A DNA stretch of 28,139 nucleotides from Acetobacteraceae bacterium (lineage in GTDB: Bacteria > Pseudomonadota > Alphaproteobacteria > Acetobacterales > Acetobacteraceae), in the NCBI GenBank assembly GCA_027323595.1, contig DAHWBL010000284.1, positions 1 to 28,139 on the forward strand, read 5' to 3'. Below the pieces are notes generated by a model, which made no database searches, was not told where the DNA came from, and worked only from the letters and a program-made list of their open reading frames with translations. Of the stretch, positions 8,313 to 16,319 are shown piece after piece; the first letter of the stretch is position 1, and each line of letters opens with the position of its first letter. Made by a program: the position numbers and the translations under genes.

Positions 8313-9539
8313 CTAATCCGCCGGTGCCGCGGGGCCATCCTGCGCGCCGGGCGCGCGCCGCTCCCGCGAGGTGGCGTCGCCGCGCTCATCGCCGATCGGC
8401 TGCTCGATCTGCACCGGGCTGGCATCGTCGAGCCGCGATGCGCCGTCGGTCACCACCTGCTCGCCGGCATCGATGCCGCGCTCGATCGCCACGATGGTCT
8501 GATCCTGATAGGCGACGCGCACCGGCCGGCGGCGCGCGTGGCCGGCGGTGACGACGAACGCATAGGGACCGGCCGGCCCGGTCTGCACCGCGCCGGGCGG
8601 CACCGTGACGGCGTCGTGCAGGGTTCGCACGCGGATCCGAACATTGACGAATCCACCTGGCCAGAGCAGCAGCTTTTCGTTCGGAAACGTCGCCTTGATG
8701 CGGATCGTGCCGGTCGAGCTGTCAACCTGGTTATCGAGCGCGGTGACGCTGCCCTGATCGAGCGGGTCGGCACCAGGCCCGCCGGCGAGTTGCGGCAGCG
8801 CGATCACCTCGACGGGACCGGCGGCGATGGCGGCGGCGACCTGCGGCAGGGTCTGCTGCGGCAGGGTGAAGATCACCAGGATCGGCCGCAGCTGGGTGAC
8901 CACCACGAGCCCGCTGGGGTCGGCGGCGTGGATGATGTTGCCGACATCGATCTGGCGGATGCCCAGCCGGCCGGCATTGGGCGAGGTGATGGTGGTGTAG
9001 GAAAGATTGGTGCGCGCGGTGTCGATCTGCGCCTGGTCGCCGCGCACCTGTGCCGCCAGTTGCGCGACGGTGGCGCGCGCGGTGTCGGCGGTCTGCGCGG
9101 AGATGAAGTTCTGCGCGACAAGCTTGCCATAGCGCGCCTCGTCGAGCCGGGCGTTGGCCAGCAGCGCCTCGTCCTGCGCCTTCCTGGCCACCGCCTGATC
9201 CAGTGCCGCCTGCCACGGGCGCGGGTCGATATGGGCCAGCACCGCGCCGGCCTGCACCTCGTCGCCTTCGGCGAACAGCACATCGACCAGCGGCCCGTCG
9301 ATCATCGAGTGGATGGTGACGTTGTTGAAGGCGACGACGGTGCCCAGGCCATCGAGCCAGATCGGCACGTCTGCCCGCGTCGCCGCGGTGACCAGCACCG
9401 GGATCGGCTGGGCGTGGTCGGGCCGGTTCGCCACGATGTCGGGGCGGCGGCGGGATTGGGCGAGCCACCACACACCGACGCTGATCAGCGCCACCACCAG
9501 CAGAAATATCACCCGTCGCCGGTCGAGCAACCTTGCCAT
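8313..9539 (-). CDS. mdtA: RND efflux periplasmic adaptor (membrane fusion protein), MdtA-like
   Basis: A 408-residue adaptor linking the inner-membrane pumps to the outer-membrane channel. Residues 1-29 (MARLLDRRR then a hydrophobic helix) give a signal anchor. The order of elements is that of HlyD/MdtA proteins: a first lipoyl half and beta-barrel segment around 45-105 (VTAATRADVPIWLDGLGTV ... VQAGAVLAHIDP), an alpha-helical hairpin about 105-165 rich in Ala/Gln/Arg, the second lipoyl half (LSYTTITSPNAGRLG), a beta-barrel with VRIRVRTL, and a C-terminal membrane-proximal domain (AVTVPPGAVQTG, DAGEQVVTDG). The frame stays open far upstream, but the family start and the overlap with the NodT stop (TGATG, one shared base) fix the ATG at 9539. 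The last ~25 residues are charged and low-complexity. The TAG stop overlaps the Shine-Dalgarno of the next gene. Confidence 0.88.
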   Translation of the reverse strand: MARLLDRRRVIFLLVVALISVGVWWLAQSRRRPDIVANRPDHAQPIPVLVTAATRADVPIWLDGLGTVVAFNNVTIHSMIDGPLVDVLFAEGDEVQAGAVLAHIDPRPWQAALDQAVARKAQDEALLANARLDEARYGKLVAQNFISAQTADTARATVAQLAAQVRGDQAQIDTARTNLSYTTITSPNAGRLGIRQIDVGNIIHAADPSGLVVVTQLRPILVIFTLPQQTLPQVAAAIAAGPVEVIALPQLAGGPGADPLDQGSVTALDNQVDSSTGTIRIKATFPNEKLLLWPGGFVNVRIRVRTLHDAVTVPPGAVQTGPAGPYAFVVTAGHARRRPVRVAYQDQTIVAIERGIDAGEQVVTDGASRLDDASPVQIEQPIGDERGDATSRERRAPGAQDGPAAPAD

Positions 9540-11101
9540 CACAGCGTTCCGGCCAGCGGTGCGGGCACCGGCACCGACGGTGTCTCGATCGGCGCGGTCT
9601 GCTGCCAGCCGCCGCCGAGCGCCTTGTAGAGCGCGATCTGGCTCTGCACCCGCACCAGGCGCACCTGGGCCAGGCTGTCCTGGGCGGTGTACAGCGTGGT
9701 CTCGACGCTGAGCAGCGTGGTGATGTCGATGGTGCCGGCGTCGAGCTGCGCGCGCGCGATCATCTCGGCGCGCTGGGCGGCCGACACGGCGTTGGCCTGC
9801 AGCCTTTCCTGCTCGGTGCTGTAGCGCAGGCCGGTGAGCGCGTTCTCCACGTCGGTCAGTGCCTGCAACACCGCGGTTCGGTAGTTGGCCAACAATTCCT
9901 CCTCGCGCCCGCGCGCCTGGTCCAGTGTGCCCGCGCGCAGGCCATTGTCGAAGATGGGGGCGGTGAGCCCGCTGGACAGGCTGACCAGCGCATTTGCCGG
10001 GTTGGTGAGGCTGGACAGCACCGTGCTCTGCCAGCCGCCGTCGCCGGTGAGGGTGATGGTGGGGAAGAACGCCGCGCGGGCGGCGCGGATGGAGGCGTTC
10101 GCACCCAGCAGATTGGCCTCGGCGAAGGCGATGTCGGGCCGACGGGTGAGCAGGCTGCCGGGCAGGCCGGGTGCCACCGGCGGCAGGGTGAGCCCGCCCA
10201 GGGTCGCGTCGCGCACGGTGATGGCCTCGGGCGGCTGGCCGGTGAGGATGCCGAGGCCGATGACCGCCTGATCGAGCGTGGATTGCAGGCCGGGGATGTT
10301 GGCGCGCTCCTGCTCGACCAGCGTGGTCTGCTGGGCGACATCGAGTGCCGAGGCGGTGCCGGCGAGCTGGCGGCCATTGATCGCGCGCAGCAGCTCCTCG
10401 GCGTCGCGCAGGTTCTGGCGCGCATATTCCAGCCGGTCCTTGGTGGCCAGCGCCAGCGTCCAGCTGTTGGCCACCGAGCCCACCACGCTGAGCGCGATGG
10501 TCTGCGCATCGAAACGATTGGCCAGCGCGGTGGCCTGGGCGGATTGCGCGATGGCGCGCAGCCGGCCCCACAGATCGAGCTCATAGCTCGAAAATCCGGC
10601 GGTGGCGCTGAAACTGCGGGAATCGAGGCCGCCGCCGGGCAGGCCGAGCGGCAGGCTGGCGTAATGGGTCTGGCTGCCGGCGCCGGCGGCCGAGATGGCG
10701 GGCAGCAGCGGCGCGGCGGCGACCGAGACGGCGGCATCGGCCTGGCGGACGCGCGCGATGGCGGAGGCAATGTCGTTGTTGGCGCGCATCGCCTGGTCGA
10801 TCAGCCGGTCGAGCTCGGGCGAGCCGAAGCCGCGCCACCAGCCATCCTGCGGCCACAGGTCGGGCTGCGCCTGCCCGGCCGGGGCGGCGGTGTAGGCCGC
10901 GGGCAGTGGCGCGGCCGGATGCTGGAACTCCGGCCCGAGCCCGCAACCGCCGAGCAGCAGGACAAGGCACAGCAGAGTGGATCGGGTCGGCAGGATGGTG
11001 GAACCTTTCCTTGGCGCCGGGCATGGCCGCGAGGTTGAACCTTGGGTGGATATGTCGGTGGCGCAATGTGCGCCACGGGTGGAATACATGTTTTTGGCCA
11101 T
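9539..11101 (-). CDS. NodT-family outer-membrane efflux lipoprotein (TolC-like channel)
   Basis: The outer-membrane factor of the efflux operon and its first gene. After lipobox LLLGGC the mature protein starts with CGLGPEFQHPAAPLP, then DGWWRGFGSPELDRLI, and contains two OEP repeats (helical tunnel segments with QADAAVSVAAAPLLPAIS and ANLLGANASIRAARAAFFPTI), giving the usual ~470-residue mature length. Such lipoproteins form trimeric channels docking on the adaptor. The start is uncertain. The ATG at 11101 (or 11089) would put 40-50 residues before the lipobox, including two extra Cys, and neither ATG has a Shine-Dalgarno. A strong AAGGAAAGG (11012-11004) lies 7 bases before an in-frame ATC (10996) and 10 before a CTG (10993); starting there gives a compact 16-18-residue signal peptide. 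No ATG, GTG or TTG is in frame between. I keep the longest form as coordinates. The gene end overlaps the adaptor start by one base. Confidence 0.85.
   Translation of the reverse strand: MAKNMYSTRGAHCATDISTQGSTSRPCPAPRKGSTILPTRSTLLCLVLLLGGCGLGPEFQHPAAPLPAAYTAAPAGQAQPDLWPQDGWWRGFGSPELDRLIDQAMRANNDIASAIARVRQADAAVSVAAAPLLPAISAAGAGSQTHYASLPLGLPGGGLDSRSFSATAGFSSYELDLWGRLRAIAQSAQATALANRFDAQTIALSVVGSVANSWTLALATKDRLEYARQNLRDAEELLRAINGRQLAGTASALDVAQQTTLVEQERANIPGLQSTLDQAVIGLGILTGQPPEAITVRDATLGGLTLPPVAPGLPGSLLTRRPDIAFAEANLLGANASIRAARAAFFPTITLTGDGGWQSTVLSSLTNPANALVSLSSGLTAPIFDNGLRAGTLDQARGREEELLANYRTAVLQALTDVENALTGLRYSTEQERLQANAVSAAQRAEMIARAQLDAGTIDITTLLSVETTLYTAQDSLAQVRLVRVQSQIALYKALGGGWQQTAPIETPSVPVPAPLAGTL
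11004..11012 (-). promoter_or_regulatory. Strong Shine-Dalgarno pointing to a non-AUG start of the NodT gene
   Basis: Minus-strand AAGGAAAGG followed by TTCCACC and then ATC (10996-10994) and CTG (10993-10991), both in frame with NodT. Spacings of 7 and 10 bases suit initiation. The only AUG codons in frame are ~95-105 bases upstream and lack a ribosome site. Confidence 0.45.
11058..11076. promoter_or_regulatory. Operator-like perfect palindrome upstream of the efflux operon
   Basis: GTGGCGCA (11058-11065), spacer ATG, TGCGCCAC (11069-11076): a perfect 8-bp inverted repeat with 3-base centre. If NodT is started at the ATC/CTG near 10995 it lies 60-80 bases upstream of translation, in a normal operator position. 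No regulator gene is encoded next to the operon, so the binding protein would be encoded elsewhere. It could instead be a chance GC-rich palindrome inside the longer NodT reading frame. Confidence 0.4.
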
Positions 11102-11194
11102 ATTGACGCATCGCCGGCTTGTGAGGCGCCGCCGGCTATGTCATCAGCGCGAGGCAGGCCGGCCAAGTGCCTGATCAACGGAGGAACCGCATTG
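11102..11194. promoter_or_regulatory. Divergent spacer between the NodT and LivG genes
   Basis: About 90 bases that must drive the Liv operon and possibly the efflux operon. TTGACG (11103-11108) is a good plus-strand -35 match, but no -10 hexamer sits 16-18 bases further on; TATGTC (11137-11142) is 28 bases away. The Shine-Dalgarno GGAGGA (11180-11185) serves the LivG start. Confidence 0.3.
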
Positions 11195-11939
11195 GTGGGC
11201 GACATCATTTTGGAGGCGCGTGGGCTGACCCGTGACTTCCTCGGGTTCGTCGCCGTCAACGGGGTCGATCTGAGCGTGCGGGCGGGCACCATCCATGCGC
11301 TGATCGGCCCGAACGGCGCCGGCAAGACCACCTGCTTCAACCTGCTGACCAAGTTCCTGCCGCCCAGCAAGGGGTCCATTCATTTCAACGGGCGCGATAT
11401 CACCGCGATGAAGCCGGCCGCGGTGGCGCGGCTGGGGCTGGTGCGCAGCTTCCAGATTTCGGCGGTGTTCGGCCATCTCTCGGCGCTGGAGAATGTGCGG
11501 GTGGCGCTGCAACGCCAGCGCGGCGGCAGCTATGATTTCTGGCGCTCCGAGCGCGTGCTGCAACAGTTCGACGCGCGCGCGATGCAATTGCTGGAAGATG
11601 TCGGGCTGGCCGACCACGCCGGCACCGAGGCGGCGTTGTTGCCCTATGGGCGCAAGCGCGCGCTGGAGATCGCCACCACGCTGGCGCTCGAGCCGAAAAT
11701 GCTGTTGCTGGATGAGCCGACGGCGGGGATGGCGCATGAGGATGTGGACCGTATCGTGCAGTTGATCCGCCGGGTGCGGGTGGGGCGCACGATCCTGATG
11801 GTGGAGCATAATCTGTCGGTGGTCGAAGGGCTGTGCGACACCATCACGGTGCTGACGCGCGGGCGGGTGCTCGCACAGGGAGATTACGCCACGGTGTCGA
11901 AAAATCCCGAGGTGATCGCGGCCTATCTGGGCAGCGCCG

Positions 11940-11947
<8 letters not shown>
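11195..11947 (+). CDS. livG: Branched-chain amino acid-type ABC transporter ATPase, LivG family
   Basis: A 250-residue nucleotide-binding subunit on the cytoplasmic face of a Liv-type (HAAT) importer. Walker A is GPNGAGKT (38-45), Walker B MLLLDEP (169-175); the signature region reads LLPYGRKRALEIA (149-161), the degenerate LSxGxxR form typical of LivG. The C-terminus GDYATVSKNPEVIAAYLG is the standard LivG/LivF tail. The frame is open further left, but GGAGGA at 11180-11185 lies 9 bases before the GTG chosen here and 6 before a TTG at 11192; either gives the normal family length. The gene overlaps the next ATPase gene by 8 bases. The operon order (two ATPases, binding protein, two permeases) differs from the E. 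coli order, where binding protein genes come first. The true substrate need not be leucine: this family also carries urea, amides and aromatic acids. Confidence 0.9.
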
Positions 11948-12641
<694 letters not shown>

Positions 12642-12665
12642 CGCAGCACTTCAGGAGCACATGCG

Positions 12666-13907
12666 ATGACCCCCACTGGACCGTCTGATCGTTCGATGCC
12701 TCGCCGCGCGGTGCTCGGCGGCATGGCCGCGGTGCCGGTGCTGGCGCAGGCCGCGCGCGCGCAGGGCCGGCCGATCAAGATCGGCGTGCTGACCGACATG
12801 TCCGGCCCCTATCGTGATTTCGGTGGCCGCACCTCCGAAGTGTGCGCCAAGCTTGCGGCGGGCGAATTCGCCGGCAAGGGCTTTGCCGTCGAGGTCATCG
12901 CCGCGGACCACCAGAACAAGCCCGATGTCGGTGCGGGCATCGCGCGGCAATGGTTTGATCGTGACGGGGTCGATGTGATCGTCGATAACCCGAACTCGGG
13001 CGTCGCACTCGCGGTGTCGGCGGTGGCGCGCGAGAAGAACAAGATATTCCTCGCCTGCGGCCCGGCCACCACCGACCTCACCGGCCCGCAATGCACGCCC
13101 AACACGCTGCACTGGTCGTACGACACCTACATGCTGGCACGCTCCACCGGCGGGGCGACGGTGAAGATGGGCGGCGACAGCTGGTATTTTCTCACCGCCG
13201 ACTATGCGTTCGGCCAGCAACTGCAAAAGGACACCAGCGCGTTCGTGGTCGGCAGCGGCGGCAAGGTGCTTGGTGCCAGCCCCTATCCGTTCCCCGGAAC
13301 CACTGATTTTTCCTCGTTCCTTCTCAGCGCGCAGGCATCGCGGGCGAAGGTGCTCGGGCTCGCCAACGCCGGCACCGACACGATCAACTCGATCAAGCAG
13401 GCGGCCGAGTTCGGGCTGACCAAGACGATGCAGATCGCGGCCCTGCTGATGGTGATCAACGACGTGCACGCGATCGGGCAGGAGACCGCGCAGGGGCTGA
13501 TCATGACCGAGAGCTTCTACTGGGACCTCAACGAGCGCACCCGCGCCTGGACCCGCCGGGTGGTGGCGCTGTCGCCCACCAACTGGCCCAACATGTGCCA
13601 TGCCGGGGTTTATTCCTCGTGCCTGCATTACCTGAAAACGGTGGCGCAGATGGGCGCGGCGGAGGCGCAGGCATCCGGCGCGGCGACGGTGGCGCGGATG
13701 AAATCCATGCCCACGGAAGATGATTGTTTCGGCGCCGGCAGCATCCGTGCCGACGGGCGCACCCTGTTTCCCGCCTATCTGTTCGAGGTGAAGAAGCCCT
13801 CGGAAAGCAAGAGCGAGTGGGACCTCTACAAATTGCAGGCAACCACGCCCGCCGACGAGGCCTGGCGGCCGCTGGCGCAGGGCGGATGCCCGCTGATCAA
13901 GGCCTGA
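12666..13907 (+). CDS. Periplasmic substrate-binding protein of the Liv-type transporter (Peripla_BP_6)
   Basis: A 413-residue type I periplasmic binding protein that should deliver substrate to the LivHM-like permeases. The N-terminus has PRRAVLGG (12-19) and a hydrophobic stretch ending ARAQG, a signal peptide with a twin-arginine-like motif; Tat export is possible but not proven. The mature protein opens IKIGVLTDMSGPYRDFGG, the usual first strand and ligand loop of the Leu/Ile/Val-binding fold, and has VDVIVDNPNSGVALAVSAVAREKNKIFL and DYAFGQQLQKD blocks. Related proteins in alphaproteobacteria often sit with genes for aromatic-acid or amide breakdown, so a non-amino-acid ligand is plausible; this is inference. 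ATG is preceded by AGGAG (12653-12657) 8 bases away; another ATG at 12661 is out of frame and stops after two codons. It lies 24 bases after livF. Confidence 0.9.
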   Translation: MTPTGPSDRSMPRRAVLGGMAAVPVLAQAARAQGRPIKIGVLTDMSGPYRDFGGRTSEVCAKLAAGEFAGKGFAVEVIAADHQNKPDVGAGIARQWFDRDGVDVIVDNPNSGVALAVSAVAREKNKIFLACGPATTDLTGPQCTPNTLHWSYDTYMLARSTGGATVKMGGDSWYFLTADYAFGQQLQKDTSAFVVGSGGKVLGASPYPFPGTTDFSSFLLSAQASRAKVLGLANAGTDTINSIKQAAEFGLTKTMQIAALLMVINDVHAIGQETAQGLIMTESFYWDLNERTRAWTRRVVALSPTNWPNMCHAGVYSSCLHYLKTVAQMGAAEAQASGAATVARMKSMPTEDDCFGAGSIRADGRTLFPAYLFEVKKPSESKSEWDLYKLQATTPADEAWRPLAQGGCPLIKA

Positions 13908-13914
13908 GCCGACC

Positions 13915-14799
13915 ATGTTCATGATTTTCGGCATTCCAGGACCGCTGCTGTTCGGCCAGTTGCTGCTGGGGCTGATCAACGGCGCGTTCTATGCGCTGCT
14001 GTCGCTCGGGCTGGCGGTGATTTTCGGGCTTTTGAACATCGTGAATTTCGCCCACGGCGCGCTGTTCATGATGGGCGCGTTCTGTGCCTGGATGCTGCTG
14101 GAATATCTCGGCATCGGCTATTGGTGGTCGTTGCTGCTCGCGCCGATCATCATCGGGGCGTTCGGCATCCTGCTGGAAAAGACGCTGATCAGCCGGCTCT
14201 ACAAGCTCGATCATCTCTATGGCCTGCTGCTGACCTTCGGGCTGGCGATGGTGATCGAGGGGTTGTTTCGCAACCAGTATGGCAGCTCCGGCCTGCCGTA
14301 TCGCATTCCGCCATCGTTGCAGGGCGCGACCGATCTGGGCTTCATGTTCATGCCGAATTACCGCGGCTGGGTGGTGGTGGCCGCGGCGATCGTGTGCTTC
14401 ACCACCTGGGCGCTGATCGAACGCACGAGGCTCGGCGCGTTGCTGCGCGCGGCGACCGAGAACGCGCCGCTGGTGCAGTCCTTCGGCGTCAATGTGCCGC
14501 GCATGGTCACGCTCACCTATGGCGCGGGGGTGGGGCTGGCCGCCTTCGCCGGGGTGCTGGCGGCGCCGATCTATTCGGTCAACCCGAACATGGGCTCGAA
14601 CTTCATCATCGTGGTGTTCGCCGTGGTCGTCATCGGCGGCATGGGCTCGATCCTGGGGTCGATCGTCACCGGCTTTGGTCTGGGTGTGGTCGAGGGGCTG
14701 ACCAAGGTGTTCTATCCGCAGGCATCCTCCACCGTGATCTTCGTGGTGATGGCGATCGTGTTGCTGATCCGGCCTGCCGGGCTGTTCGGGCGGATATGA
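13915..14799 (+). CDS. livH: Liv-type ABC transporter permease, LivH family
   Basis: A 294-residue integral membrane permease with about eight hydrophobic segments. The signature near residues 20-50 (LINGAFYALLSLGLAVIFGLLNIVNFAHGALFMMGAF) corresponds to the LivH block 'Y-A-L-x-A-x-G-x-x-x-I-x-G-x-x-x-x-x-N-F-A-H-G'. The conserved cytoplasmic loop RLGALLRAATENAPLVQSFGVNVPRM (about 165-195) is where these permeases contact the ATPases. C-terminal helices include GGMGSILGSIVTGFGLGVVEG. The start is uncertain between ATG 13915 and 13921; neither has a clear Shine-Dalgarno, and the gene starts 7 bases after the binding-protein stop, so translation may rely on coupling. Stop overlaps the start of the next permease in an ATGA. 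Confidence 0.9.
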   Translation: MFMIFGIPGPLLFGQLLLGLINGAFYALLSLGLAVIFGLLNIVNFAHGALFMMGAFCAWMLLEYLGIGYWWSLLLAPIIIGAFGILLEKTLISRLYKLDHLYGLLLTFGLAMVIEGLFRNQYGSSGLPYRIPPSLQGATDLGFMFMPNYRGWVVVAAAIVCFTTWALIERTRLGALLRAATENAPLVQSFGVNVPRMVTLTYGAGVGLAAFAGVLAAPIYSVNPNMGSNFIIVVFAVVVIGGMGSILGSIVTGFGLGVVEGLTKVFYPQASSTVIFVVMAIVLLIRPAGLFGRI

Positions 14800-15734
14800 A
14801 CATGTTCGGCTTTTCGCGTTCGCAGTCCATCGGTTTCGTGATCATGCTGGCGCTGATCGCGACCAGCCCGTTCGTGTTGTATCCGGTGTTTCTGATGAAG
14901 GTGCTGTGCGTGGCGCTGTTCGCCTGTGCCTTCAATCTGTTGATCGGCTATGTCGGGCTGATGAGCTTCGGCCACGCCGCGTTCTATGGCATGGGCGGCT
15001 ACCTCACGGCGCACGCCGCCAAGGAGTGGGGGCTCACCCCGGAATTGTCGATCCTGGTCGGCGGTGCCGTTGGCGCGGTGCTGGGCCTGCTGTTCGCATG
15101 GCTCGCGATCCGGCGGCAGGGTCTGTATTTCGCCATGATCACGCTGGCCCTCGCGCAGATGGTGTATTTCTTCTGCCTCGAAGCGCCGTTCACCGGTGGC
15201 GAGAACGGCATCCAGCAGGTGCCGCGCGGCAATCTGTTCGGCATCATTCCGCTCGGGTCGGACATGAACATGTACTGGACGGTCGCGGGCATCTTCATCA
15301 TCGGCTTCCTGCTGCTGCACCGGGTGGTCTATTCGCCGTTCGGCCAGGTTCTGAAGGCGATCCGCGAAAATGAGCCGCGCGCCATTTCGCTTGGCTACCG
15401 CACCGACGATTACAAACAGATCGCTTTCGTGCTGTCCGCCACATTGGCCGGCATCGCCGGCGGCACCAAGGCGCTGGTGTTCGGCATCGCCACTTTGACC
15501 GATGTGAATTTCACCACCTCGGGCGATGTGGTATTGATCACGCTGCTGGGTGGCCTGGGCACGATTTTCGGCCCCGTGGTGGGCGCGCTGGTCGTGGTGT
15601 CGATGGAGAACTACCTGGCGCAGTTCGGCTCGTGGGTCACGGTCACCCAAGGGGCGATCTTCGTGGTCTGCGTGCTGCTGTTCCGCCGTGGCGTGATCGG
15701 CGAACTCGGTGGGCTGCTCAAGCTGTCCTTGTGA
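14796..15734 (+). CDS. livM: Liv-type ABC transporter permease, LivM family
   Basis: A 312-residue membrane permease, partner of the LivH-like protein. Family signature FNLLIGYVGLMSFGHAAFYGMGGYL at about 46-70, typical of LivM; the coupling loop is VLKAIRENEPRAISLGYRTDDYKQIAFVLSA (about 185-215). The frame is open upstream through livH, but the ATG at 14796 within the ATGA overlap gives the expected family length and N-terminal helix; a second ATG lies two codons later. It closes the five-gene transporter set; only the VOC protein follows, 23 bases downstream. Confidence 0.9.
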   Translation: MNMFGFSRSQSIGFVIMLALIATSPFVLYPVFLMKVLCVALFACAFNLLIGYVGLMSFGHAAFYGMGGYLTAHAAKEWGLTPELSILVGGAVGAVLGLLFAWLAIRRQGLYFAMITLALAQMVYFFCLEAPFTGGENGIQQVPRGNLFGIIPLGSDMNMYWTVAGIFIIGFLLLHRVVYSPFGQVLKAIRENEPRAISLGYRTDDYKQIAFVLSATLAGIAGGTKALVFGIATLTDVNFTTSGDVVLITLLGGLGTIFGPVVGALVVVSMENYLAQFGSWVTVTQGAIFVVCVLLFRRGVIGELGGLLKLSL

Positions 15735-15757
15735 TTCACCACGAACGGGGTGCTGCG

Positions 15758-16309
15758 ATGAAGGTTCCCAAACTGCGCTTCAGCCATATGGGCTTTTCGG
15801 CGCACGACCTCACCCGCATGGAACAGTTCTACACGACCATGCTCGGCTTCTTCGTCACCGACCGTGGCAGCCTGCCCGGGCCGGACGGAATCCCGGTGCC
15901 GCTGGTGTTTCTCAGCCGCGATCCCGACGAGCATCATCAGATTGTGCTCGCCGGCAACCGCCCCGCGCAGCTGCACCACAACACCATCAACCAGATCAGC
16001 CTGCGCACCGACAATCTGACCACGCTGCTGGAGATTTTTCGCAATTTCCGCGATGCCGGCGTGGATGACATGCACCCGATCACGCATGGCAACGCGATCT
16101 CGCTGTATTGCCGCGATCCGGAAGGCAACCGGCTGGAAATCTACATCGACACCGATTTCTACGTCGATCAGCCGATGCGGGTGGCGCTCGATTTCGAGCA
16201 GCCGGAGGCGGCGATCCTGGCGGATGTGGAAAAGCACGCGCGCACCCTGTCGGGGTTCCGCCCGCGCGCGCAGTGGCGTGCCGAGATGGTGCGGCTGATG
16301 GGCGCCTGA
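15758..16309 (+). CDS. VOC-fold protein (glyoxalase / extradiol dioxygenase-like)
   Basis: A 183-residue vicinal-oxygen-chelate protein. It has the two beta-alpha-beta-beta-beta modules: first with FSHMGFSAHDLTRMEQFYTTMLGFFVTDRG (8-37), second with HHNTINQISLRTDNLTTLLEIFRNFRDAGV. Candidate metal ligands of the family pattern are His10 (FSHMGF), a His in DEHHQIVLAG near residue 63, and Glu in GNRLEIYIDTDFYVDQP near residue 128, consistent with the His-His-Glu of extradiol dioxygenase-like members. The C-terminal ~40 residues are helical and charged. It sits directly behind the Liv transporter genes in the same direction, so it may act on the imported compound, perhaps aromatic, but the reaction cannot be named. 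Start chosen at the ATG that begins the VOC fold; the ribosome site is weak (ACGGGG about 8 bases upstream). The gene ends 10 bases from the end of secA. Confidence 0.8.
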   Translation: MKVPKLRFSHMGFSAHDLTRMEQFYTTMLGFFVTDRGSLPGPDGIPVPLVFLSRDPDEHHQIVLAGNRPAQLHHNTINQISLRTDNLTTLLEIFRNFRDAGVDDMHPITHGNAISLYCRDPEGNRLEIYIDTDFYVDQPMRVALDFEQPEAAILADVEKHARTLSGFRPRAQWRAEMVRLMGA

Positions 16310-16319
16310 TACGCGCCGA

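Noticed and set aside
4683..9629. Two long plus-strand ORFs opposite the RND and adaptor genes
   Set aside because: Low-complexity His/Arg/Asp/Gly composition, no family resemblance; antisense shadows.
9540..10571. N-terminal extension of the adaptor gene frame into NodT
   Set aside because: The frame stays open but the sequence is a shadow of NodT; the adaptor signal anchor starts at 9539.
11042..11194. Longer LivG form starting at 11042
   Set aside because: The extra 51 residues have no match to LivG, and a strong GGAGGA sits right before the GTG at 11195.
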